Source: Pogostemon cablin (taxonomy: Eukaryota; Streptophyta; Magnoliopsida; Lamiales; Lamiaceae). Taken from it: DNA of 64,000 bases. Position numbers and translations under genes: made by a program. The DNA is taken from positions 23,728,279 through 23,792,278 of the forward strand of contig CM042983.1 of assembly GCA_023678885.1 (NCBI GenBank). The letters run 5' to 3'. Of this stretch, positions 54,011 to 64,000 are shown piece after piece. How positions within the stretch are numbered: the stretch's first letter is position 1; each line of letters opens with the position of its first letter. The notes under the pieces were generated by a model, which had not been told where the DNA came from, did no database searches, and was given only the letters and a program-made list of their open reading frames with translations.

Positions 54011-57000
54011 AGGTGCTGTCAGGCTGCAACTAATCATATGATGATAATGGAACGCCCACCATACTTTTAAAGCCTCGCTTGAAGAAGGTCCATTGGCGGG
54101 TGAACCATCTCAAAGCTTGCCAGTCTCTCTCGAAAATAACTCTCAACACTAATGTAGTGGAATTGGCTTTGGCACTATCTTACCTATTCTAATGTTCTAA
54201 CTCAGATCAAAGTCAAGCCTCTTGCATAAAATCCAGTCTCCCTCCTATGCTCGCTTGCGTTCACCTATAAGAGTTGGGACTTGATGAACGAAAGGATAAG
54301 CGTATGGTATAGGCAGAAGCTTAAGAGAATGTTAGAGGCAAGGTAAGAATGTTTGGACCACATTTTTCTTGTTAGCGAACATTTTCTTTTATTTCATTTC
54401 TATTCGGAAGGACTTAGGTGAGTGAGGAATACGTGGTTTATGGGGCGGCTCACCCTTTTTGATTAGTTGAAAAAGACTTAGGAACCGTCCTACCCTGTTC
54501 GGGAAGACCTATTGCCCTAGACAACTTTTGAATGAAATGAAATCAATCAGATCTAATATCCATAGCTTGACGTCTGAGTCCATCGACCAAAGAAGAAGAA
54601 GCTTGATCGTTCTTGTTCTAGGGTTTCTGGAATCAATATAAATAATCTAAGAAGGAATCGTAGTTAAAAACTTTCAATTGAAAGAATCACGATGCAGAAT
54701 CTTAGGCTGTTAAAGAAAAGCTTTTTGATTAAGTGAAGATTCTGGGATGGAGGAAAGAGTCTTAGCTTAAGAAGCCAGAAGAAGAACTCGTGCAGGTTTC
54801 CTCTTTTGCTAATAAGATATGAGAGTTGTCTAACCCAAGATACAATATTATTTTAGTTAAGGCCTTAGGTGCTACCACCTATTCCCCTACTTATGCTTTG
54901 AATGGATATCGCTTTGGCGTGATAGATAGAGGAAGGAAAGGGTGTTCTTCACTTCATTCTAGTTCTTTGGAAAGGGTTGGCTTGTATCTCTTCCATCATA
55001 GGTTGACGCTGAGCTTTTACCCTACTGGCGCAAGAGAGCTTCCCATTCTGGTTTCAATAGATCCTTTCCCTTACTTATCTAAGGATGCAAGTAATTCTTA
55101 TTCTTCATTTTTGTGACTGGTCTCATAATAGAGTAGAAGCTAAATCCCAGGTTGTGGCTAAACTGACTCCATCGATTCCTCATCCGTGGACCTGCATCCT
55201 TGCTTCCTACTAAATCTATCTTTCACCCATCGTTCGCCTCTCTTCTATATGAGATGTACTTACTTATGCTAATTCTTGTGCCCCAATTTATGCTCCCAAG
55301 CAAGCCCGACCTCCTTCCCTTCCCATTTCACTTGTTCTTTGCTCTATCGCGCTCGATTAGTTCATTTTTGAACAGGAAGCTTCCAATTCAAGTCAAGGTA
55401 TTGCATGTTTTTCTCTACTATACTATGGCATTTATTTGATTAGATGGAAGCCCCAGACCAGAAGTTCGTTTGTTACACTCTGTTGTCGAAAGTCCCACGT
55501 CTCTAACTCTCTTTCAAAGCGCTCTGGAATGGAATCAATGCAGTAGTTATCCAAGGAGTTGCTAGTGATTAGATCTATTTATTCTTTTACGACATTTAGA
55601 CCTCTTCGTTAACTTCTCTATCTTTATGGACATATCTTGACAATCTGTAGAAGTCGGTGATAAAGTGAAAGTCTCGGGTGAAGCAATTCATGCATTTGCA
55701 AGCACAACTCCAAGTCCTTTTGTCTCTGATGCTGTTGGGGCTCGATCCCGGGATTCTTCTTTTGTCAGTTCGACCAAGGGCCAATCCCTTCTCTTCTAGT
55801 GAACACAAAAGCACCCTGTCTTTAAGGACAAGCATCGGTGTAGCCCTCTCTTTACTCTTCTACGTTTGACTCTGCAACTCGCCATCTTGCCCAATCTGGT
55901 ACACCAGCTTGTGTTATGGGTTTTCGCTTGGACCTGGCCTTTAAAGAATGTCACTGGATTGGAATTCATTCCACTCTACGAAGAAAGTAAGTATGAAACT
56001 AATCTAATACATTCTTAGTTGGAACCAGTTGTTTTGGTTCTTGAATTGGTCTCATCGTTAGCAAGTGGGCACCTACGAAGCTGATAAGCCATTGAAAGCT
56101 TTTGCCGACCCGAGGTCACTCATCTTTCTGCCGAAAATAATTCGTTTTAACTGGGCCAAGTTAACCAGCCCAAGAGCCTATCCATCCCCCTAGCATCAAA
56201 GGAGGACATCCTACTGTGCCCATCACCAAGGAAGCTGAAATCTAAAGCATTGGTTTGAGACTACCAATCTAGTGATCCTGATCTTGCTCTTTCTTTCTAG
56301 CTCTCAGTTTGTTTTCTTCTGGTCCCACCTCTGGGCACCAAGCACGATCTATTTATTTATGCATTAGCTCTTTTGGAGCAAAGGAAGAATCATATCTAAC
56401 CTAAAATGGTGAGTTAGTCCACCTTCTTCTCACTCTACGCTACTAGAGATTAATCAGGGGCATGATGAATATAACTTCTATTAAACCTTTATTTCGCCGC
56501 TGGTCTCTTCCATATTCCATAGTGGTAAAGAAGAGTTAAGGCCTTCATTCCGTATTAGTGTGTTCCATTTCCAGCGCGTAGGAGAAAAAGCATCAAAACT
56601 CACTTCTTTAGCACAAAAGAACCCTTTTTCTCACCCTTCTAATGGTATGTTATACCTACCGGGTAGTACAGGATCTTATCTTCTTTGGTGCTCGGCTCGT
56701 CTAGCCGGTATATTCCAATAGCAGCTATTCAGCCCTCGTTACATGATCTACCCGCTGTTACGGCCCTTTTTCTCGCTGCTTCTAGAAGCTATTCTAGCCC
56801 CAAGAATTAGATTTAATTGAAGTTCTTTTAAGCACTCACTACTTCTTTCGCCATTAAGTATCGGAGAGGAAAAGGCTATTTTCTTAAACAACGATAGGCT
56901 ACAGGCATTGATTCTTTCCTATTTTCTTTGTTTCCCAAGTGGCACGTTGTTCATATGTTGCATATTTCTGTAGGTTTTCCCCTTTGCCTACTTCCAAACC

Positions 57001-58399
57001 AAAGCATTGGCATTCCAATTCAAGGCTTTTAGTTAGTCTGGTGAGGAGTTCTAGTCCGTTCTGAGCTGGGGAAGATGAAAACATCTTATCCCTTTTCCCA
57101 AAAGCCATTCTAGCCCCAATAAATATCTTGATTCTAGTGCAAATCGTTCATTCGAGACATCATTCCTTCTTACTTCTTTCTTTAGAAGAAAAGCCCTTAA
57201 CTTCAGCCTATTTTCTACGGCTCCTGAGAAACCAGTCTCATTTGAACATGCTTATGCCTCTCCATCTAGATATAACATGTCAGCAGCTTTTCCTATGTCT
57301 CTATAGATAGCTCTCCAACGACTAGAATATCTCTTCCGGGTGCAACTTCTTTCTCTTATAAGGTATCTATCTCCTGAAGCCAACCTATTCATCTATGGTA
57401 TTCTATCTCTGTTTACTCTTTAGCTAGGCCGGAAGTTCTCATTTATTAGAATTCGCTTCATCCGAGGAGTCAGTCTTGCTCTTGTCTACGGGGCAGAGAC
57501 CTCTTTAGATTGGTCAGATCTAGGCCACTAATTCGATTTGTCATCTCTTAAGATATTTCATTTTGTAACGGGCTCTCCTTTACACCTACCTATTCGAAAC
57601 TACCACCCATTTGATACCAAGATCGTTAGATGTGCAGTGCCTTAGATTTCCAATCCTCAATTACTAGCACAATCTCATCAATCGACAACTTCAGTTTAGC
57701 CTGCCGACTGATAAATAAATACTGTAATTTCTTCCAGCGCTTGCAGGTGATTAGATATTTCTTCACATGATACGTCATTTCTTCAATCCCTGCTTCCTCG
57801 TTCCTGAGCTCTTGTGCCTGGTTGTTCTGCATTTCGATTGAAGTAGTAGTAACTCGAAAAGGATTTCCTTGACTTTAAGACCATGAGAGCGTGCCCATTT
57901 TTCTAAGGGCAGAAGCCTCTTTGATAGAAGTCGCTTGGGATTGGAGCCGAGCAGGGAAAGAATTCCTTTGGTGCAAGAGGATAGCACTTATACTCTAGTC
58001 CCTGAACTGAAGAAGGAATGTTCTCTTGATGAAACTCTTCTTGCAACAAACAACCATAACATGTATTCTATTGTTGGCCTTTCTTCACCTGATGGATGAG
58101 CCATGCAGTGTCTGACTTCTGCTGATTTTCGGCGGATGAAAAGATTGTCCATGCTTGTTCATCTATATTGCCTAGTATGGTAGAGAGAATCTTCATCGGT
58201 AGGTTCTCTAACCTTTAAAAAGAAAGGACATGCACTTACTTAACTTTAGGAGACTTGCTTAGGTAAATTAGTGGGACCAGAGCTTCCATTGTATGGGTCA
58301 TAGTTCTCCAATATGCTCTTACATGCTGATTCCACAGAGATGTATAGCTATAGAACTCAAATCCTGCTTGGAAGGTTCCCCTTCGAGCATGGGTATCAT
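54010..58399. other. Atypical region resembling plant mitochondrial intergenic DNA
   Basis: About 4.4 kb with a more balanced base composition than the rest, many CTTTCTT/AAGAAAG runs and no LTR, TIR or recognised gene. The wording resembles noncoding parts of plant mitochondrial genomes. The longest frames (54826-55116, 55596-55835, 57626-57832 minus) are short and unrecognised. It could be a nuclear copy of mitochondrial DNA, but no mitochondrial gene is seen to prove it. Element D inserted at its right end. Confidence 0.4.
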
Positions 58400-60357
58400 T
58401 GATGAGAGTGGAAATTATCGTGTTTTAGTGTCCAATTGAATACTTTCTTGATTGGAATTGATGTTATATATTAGCACAAGTATCTTATATTCAATATATG
58501 TAAGAAAAGGTGCACTTGAGGTGTTTTATTATGTTTTAGGTAGAAAAAGGATCAAAAGTGCAAAGTTGGAGAAAAGGTGAAACTTGTGCAATGAATGCTG
58601 AAAAACGCACGTCAAATTGTGTAATTTTTCTGTATTTGTGTGGAGATCAAAACTGGTGTTGTGATATATACTTTGAAAGCCATTGAAAAGAGGATCATTT
58701 TGGCATAAAGAACACCTCAATCCAGTTCTGAACGAGGAAGTTATGAGCAAAATAGTGATGTCGCGCGAGCTGTGCCGAACAGAACAGATGTTTTGATTTC
58801 CATGGCTTTTTATAGATTTAAATCTTAGAGGTTTTATGCGTTCTTAATATGGATAGAATGCCAAAGAAGAGAGGATCGCGTGAGCATAAGAATCACTCAA
58901 ATTGGAGCTCGGATGTGGAAGTTATATGTGAAACAGTGAGACGGCGCAAGTGGGATTCGACCATGACAGTCCAGTTCGACCAGACCCCTTGGTCGAACAA
59001 AAGCCATTTTAGTCGAATCAGAAGCCTGAAGTGTGAATTATCGCCGATCTCGATTTGAACAGGGTTCGACCAAACCCCTAGGTCGAACCCTAGGTCGAAC
59101 TCCATGCCTTGGACGCGTTCGGATCCAATTTTTACACCCCAAGTGCGTGTTTCTGCGTGTTTTTAAAGAAATAGCCCATCCAAGGTCCATAAGGAGAGCT
59201 TACAAGTATAAAAGGGGATGTAGATCATATCATTAATTATTATTGAGGGAAACAACACAAAACAATCATCCTACACCCCACCAGGGGGGTTCACCCCCCC
59301 AACCATCATCCACATCCTTTCCTCCATCCATCCATCACTTTGAAGATTCGTTTATGGAATCAAGAGGAGAACCAAGAGGAGGATTCAAGACGGAGAAGGA
59401 CGCGACGACTCCCACATCTAGGTTTTATTGATTTCCTAATTTATCTTGTATTTCCAGACATCCGGGTAAGATCTATCCAACACCCATGATTGTTCTTCGT
59501 AACATCATGAGCTAGAGCTTTTTTGGTAGAACTAGGGTTGTGAAGGTTTTATCTAATTAATTGAACTTTCGTGTGTAAACTCCGTACAACACTACTTGTG
59601 TATTTATTTTATATATGATTATGCCTTTTAATTCATACTCACGGTCGTTTTGTGCATCATTAACTGTTATGTAGAGTCTGAATACATATCTGGTTATTGA
59701 TTGAGTGCGTTCACTGCTGAGCAGGATTTTATGTTGTGGTTCTAAGTGAGGAGACTCTGAAGCTTCATTATACATATCATATATGAATACTTATTAATTG
59801 AATTGAATTCGGGTTATAAGTACGATAAACAGGATAATTTTATAGTACTTATAAAGGGAGATCATATCGGGTTAGAGTACTAATTGGCCAGGGAAATAAT
59901 TGATACTGATAGTACCTAGAAAGGGGGGTGGAATTATATCTCTTGCTCTGAGGTTATTCACACGTGTTACATGCATATTTATTTGTGCCTATAGAGTAGA
60001 TATGCATAGTTTAGTGATGCGTCCATATTCCACAAGGCAGAGTCGGACATCAACACATGAAAGGGAGATTAATGGGTGAAATTGTATTATTCTAGAGCTA
60101 TCTATTCTCCTACTTGATCCACTTTCGTATTCTTCGAGTGATATTTTATTTTATTTATTATTTTAATTTATTGTTTATTAGTTACTAGATTAAAATCTCA
60201 AACTTTTATTGTCATTCATTTTAATTAATTTAGTAAATAATTAAATTGATAATATGTCGTCCTTTGGGTTCGATATTCACTTGGTCGCTTGCTTAAGCTG
60301 CAACTGATATCCTTAATACTTGGGGATTAATTTTGCATGCAAAGAAAATGCGCATCA
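58400..60357 (+). repeat. 5' LTR of element D
   Basis: 1,958 bp ending TGCGCATCA. A reduced U3 array of TTCGACC/GGTCGAA words at about 58955-59100; TATA box 59207-59213. Related along most of its length to the element C LTRs. Confidence 0.85.
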
Positions 60358-60363
60358 AGTTCT

Positions 60364-60380
60364 TGGCATCGTTGCAAGAG
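60364..60380 (+). other. Degenerate primer-binding site (element D)
   Basis: TGGCATCGTTGCAAGAG, six bases after the LTR, matches the tRNA-Asp site only partly (several mismatches). Confidence 0.55.
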
Positions 60381-60529
60381 ATGGCTGTTATTATTAGTTT
60401 ATTATTTCTAGTTGATTAGGATTTTTATTTGTGATTATTTATTTCTATCTAACCTTAAATTTTTCTGAAGTACTTATACACTAGGGAAAGGAGAGGAAGG
60501 AAAGGAAGGAATAACATACTGAGCTAAAC

Positions 60530-62437
60530 ATGGCCGGATTAAGGCAGAATCCGGATAATATTCTCATACATGAAATTTTCACGAACTATGGGATTGGCAA
60601 TATGGGGTTGATAGGAGCAAGGGGGAAGATGATGATTTTGAGATACATCCCGCTCTTATTAACATGGTTGAAAAGTATCCCTTTTCTGGAGGTTGCTTTG
60701 AAGATCCATATCAACATCTCCGAATATTTCTTGGTTATGCAAATACTCAAAAAGGTACTGGAGCTAATGATAATTCTAGACGGATTGCCCTATTCAAGTT
60801 CTCTTTAATTGATAGAGCGGAAGCTTGGTATGAGACTCTTGATGCCACAGATTGCACTACATGGGATCAACTGCAGCAGAAGTTCTTAGAAAGATACATG
60901 CCACCCTCAAGGATCTTAAGAATGAGACAAGATATCACTTAATTTGTGATGAATCAGGATGAGAAGTTCTATGAGGCATGGGACAGGTTTAAAGATATGC
61001 TCAGGAGGTGCCCACAACATGGGATGTCTAAGGCTGAATACATAAATATCTTCTACTATTGATTAGATTGTGAGTCGCGTATTTTTATTGATGCATCATC
61101 AGGAGGAGCGCTGTTATCTAAAATAACACTTGAAGCAGAAAAGTTATTTGAAGATATCTCTATGAATTTACGTGACTGGCCTGTAGAGAGAGATAGAGGA
61201 TCATATGTATTTGCCAAGGTAGCGCAGGTTGAACATCAAGTGGTGAAGCCGAATAGGGATGATGAGATCGTCTCTAGTCTAGCTAACATCAACAAGCTAC
61301 TAGAGTCCCAGCAGAAGCAGGTTACAGAGTTGACACTAAGGGAGCCTAGTCTGAAGCAGCACGAAATGAGGAGTGTTGAAGATACCTTCAATCGATACAT
61401 GGCTTAAAACGATGCAAGGGTTGACCACATCGAGGCTACTATAAATGCTAAGCATGAAGATTTATCTAAGCAGTTGAAGGACCTTACTTTGATGATGAGG
61501 GAGATGATCGAGAACGTGAATAAATTGACACGAATATTGGAGAAAGGAATGTTCCCGTCTCAAGGCATAGTGAACCCGAAAGAGTGCAAAGCCATCACGT
61601 TGAGGTTTGGAACGTAATACGAGGGACCGATGAAGCCGGAATAAAATTCTGAAGTGGCAGGAGCCAGATTCAACCCCAATTCGACTAGCTTCCCAGGTCA
61701 AACTGCACAGGAGAGGTCGAACAGGGCACCTGGGCAAAGTCCTGAGGAGTCAGAAGGTTAATTCATCCAAAAATAGGTGGGTTCAACCAAAGCCTTTGGT
61801 CGAACTGAGGTCGAAGACCAATGTCCAGAGCACTCTATTTTATCTGAAGCCCGATTTGACCATGATCACTTGGATTCGACCAATCATGTTGGTCGAACTG
61901 GCCTGTAAAGGGGAGAACGAACTTTTAGGTGTTCAGTTCGACTATTATTCACCGAGTTTGACCACCTACCCAGGTCAAACTCAGGTCGAACCCTCCTGTT
62001 CTGCTCTATTTTCCATGCCAAATGATTTGCATGATGTTAATGCTACTCCCATGCCATCCCAAGGACAGAATACTGAGCTTATAGTAGAGAAGAAGTAGGA
62101 AAGAGCAAAGAAGTTGAGAGCCGAGAAGCTTAGACTGCAGATGGATAATGAAGATGTGGTTTTCCCTCTTGATCAAGTAATGAAGATGCCCATGGAGACT
62201 TAATCTTGCAAGAGTATAGATGTAGTTTCTAACTTGCTTAATCTTGATTTTTCTAAGACAGATGATTCTGAATTCGAGTGGAAGATTGACAAGGAGGTGT
62301 CGAGACAGCCATGGGAGGTAGGTAATTCCAAGGATCATATACTTGTGACTAAGAAATGTGAGGTGTTGAGTGTAGACAAGAAGAGGGAAAGAAAGTACTT
62401 GAAGGTGAGGATGCGAGAAGACCGTCCTCTAATCTAA
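60530..62437 (+). pseudogene. gag: gag remnant, element D
   Basis: Starts MAGLRQNPDN, equivalent to MTANPDN inside element 2 gag; the basic leader is missing. The capsid domain is recognisable (60664-60942 and onward: [25 protein letters not shown]), but it is broken by a frameshift near 60640 and stops near 60940, 61060 and 61405. The Asn/Gln/Arg-rich region is deleted. A decayed TTCGACC array follows at about 61665-61990. At about 62130 the sequence jumps from the gag end to a segment matching the codons just after protease in element 2 (LRLQMDNEDVVFPL), and after 62437 straight to the post-pol region. Confidence 0.85.
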
Positions 62438-64000
62438 TAGTTTAAAAGGATAAGTATCGTCGTGACTCTCCGACATTAAACATGAGCGCCTGTTGGGGGC
62501 TTGCCCTTCCGTATTATTGCTTTATTCTTTCTTTTGTGTGAGTAAAAAATTTTTATATTTAAGGTACTTACTAATCGGCAATTATATTTCTTTACAAACT
62601 TAGTTTCAACTTACGTTTTTACTAAGTTTAGGGGGTGTGATGTTCTTACCTCATTGAAGCACCAATAGTATAATCTTTTCTTTGTAATGTTTGCTAGGGA
62701 AGTTGATTTTTTAGGGTATGTTGAAATTTTAATCGGTTTTGATGTGCCGATTTTTTACAATTTGCCTAGTGTTCAGTGGTGTTTCTAGTATGTGGAGTCG
62801 ATTAGATTGTCAATTGAGTATTTTTCTTATAGTTCTCCTATTTTATTATTGATGAATCCTGTGATGATGAGTGTGCTTGAGTTTTGATGATAGAAAAAGG
62901 TACAAAAGGGAAAGACAAGTTCTACACTAAGGATTTGACCTGACCGAGTTGAACAACTCGAGGAGCTCATGCATACGTTGAAGAAAAATCAGGTGCCCTC
63001 GTTTTCTTTTTCTAATTTTTATGTGTGCTTTAAATTCATGGAGTGGAAGGATTAAGTTTAAGGTGGTGATCCATGTTAGCTTATTTTTAAATTGTGCCTG
63101 AAATTCATATGCTTTTGAAATTGTTGAAGGAAGTGTATTTGAGTTATATTATGATATGAAGTTCTATGTGTACTTGTGAGATATTACTTACCATGAAAGG
63201 TGCTCTGTTACTTGTTAAAAACCCATGTGAGATTTTGAGCCTCATTGATCATATACTTAATCACATGATGTTTCTTTTCTGGTGAGTATCGTTCTTATAT
63301 ATGTATTCTAGAACTTGCCTCTTGTCTTACTTGAAACTACATGTGTGTTAGATAATGGGAGATGATTTTAGGCCAACTTTGATATTATGAGTCACTTTTC
63401 CAAATAATTTCCTACCAAATAATTTTATATGCGTAGTTAGCCATTTTGAGCCAAAAAGCCTTATTTCTTTGGCAACCTACGAAGATAGCCACTTTGATAT
63501 TCTATTTGAGCCTTAAATTCCTATATTTAGTGGAGAATTAAATGTTATCAAAGTGTGTGAAGTTGATTTTGATGGAGTTTGGAAGGAATAAAATATTTGG
63601 AGTCGTACAAGTGATTATAAGCTGATAAATAAGTTGCTTAGGGGTAGTGCCCGAAACTGGTACCCCGAGATGTTAGAGGTAGTGCCCGAAACTGGTACCT
63701 TGAGAAAAAAGAAAAGAAGAAAAAAATGTTGAGCTTGAAGAAAAAGGAGAGAAAAGAAAATTAGAAGAGCATGAAGTTAGATAGCCTTGAAGTGTAAAAA
63801 TTTGCAGTATAAAAGATCTCCAGTTTTAATTCTCTACTAATTGAGTCACTTTATCCATATGTTTCCTACCCTTGCCAAAGAGCCAACATTACATCCAAAA
63901 GAAAAATCCTTTTTGATCTAATTATCGAATCATAATAATAGTGGTGGAGAGTTTGAGACTTTTGGCAAGCTTATGGTTACGCATGCACTTGAATTGAATT
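62438..64000 (+). other. Post-pol region of element D
   Basis: Contains the box GACATTAAAC (62472-62481), the hairpin CAAACTTAG (62595-62603) / CTAAGTTTA with a TAAGTTTAGGGGG tract (62623-62635), and two copies of the GGTAGTGCC...GGTACC motif (63643-63664, 63678-63699). Collinear with the element C interior. No coding sequence recognised. Confidence 0.8.

Larger units (their letters stand above)
58400..64000 (+). mobile_element. Element D: Athila derivative with broken gag and no pol, right end outside window
   Basis: 5' LTR 58400-60357 starting TGATGAGAGTGG, degenerate PBS, gag remnants to about 62440, then the post-pol region. Most of PR and all of RT, RNase H and integrase are deleted. 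The 3' LTR lies beyond 64000. Left flank ATCAT (58395-58399) is the candidate TSD. Confidence 0.85.

Noticed and set aside
54826..55116. 96-codon frame and other short frames in 54010-58399
   Set aside because: Short, unrelated to any family I know, and not supported by neighbouring exons or motifs.

Overview
The window is nuclear DNA of a flowering plant, probably a eudicot. It consists almost entirely of nested transposable elements. The dominant type is the Athila lineage of Ty3/gypsy LTR retrotransposons: LTRs of about 1.7-2.0 kb starting TG and ending CA, 5-bp target-site duplications (TSDs), a primer-binding site matching the 3' end of plant tRNA-Asp, a gag without zinc knuckle, PR-RT-RNase H-integrase in that order, and a long post-pol region. 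No intact single-copy host gene was found.

Layout. (1) 1-17834: the 3' part of a family-A Athila element (element 1). Its 3' LTR was split by a complete family-B Athila element (element 2, 2517-16452, TSD ACGAC). Element 2 has gag, PR, pol and a downstream ATHILA ORF-1-like gene that looks spliced. (2) 17835-26770: a decayed Ty1/copia element with a clear 3' LTR, followed by a second decayed copia element cut by a solo Athila-like LTR (22806-24332). (3) 26771-28490: AT-rich spacer with a Stowaway MITE. (4) About 28500-31680: a Mutator-like element carrying an EXO70-like exon fragment and hosting a second, smaller MULE with a 9-bp TSD. (5) 31993-46798: a nearly intact family-A Athila element (element 3, TSD CCCCT) inserted into an RNase H-like reading frame. 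Its 3' side carries a partial LTR, a second copy of the upstream flank including both MULEs, and then a complete LTR. This is best explained by unequal recombination between a full-length and a solo-LTR allele. (6) 47062-52990: element C, an Athila derivative lacking gag and pol (TSD GTAAT). (7) 52991-58399: spacer, then about 4.4 kb of different composition that resembles plant mitochondrial intergenic DNA. (8) 58400 to the window end: element D, an Athila derivative that keeps only a broken gag.

How the parts relate. Elements 2 and 3 encode most of the machinery, but each carries lesions, including an Asp-to-Asn change at the integrase active site of element 2. Elements C and D retain LTRs, PBS and the conserved post-pol region, so they look like cis-only derivatives. 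The most interesting signals are not genes. They are (a) arrays of perfect short inverted repeats upstream of the TATA box in every LTR, with family-specific sequence; (b) reuse of the family-B array inside gag, in frame, and again after pol; (c) post-pol hairpins with compensatory changes between families, one of which presents an internal polypurine-tract-like motif; and (d) a hairpin next to the true polypurine tract.
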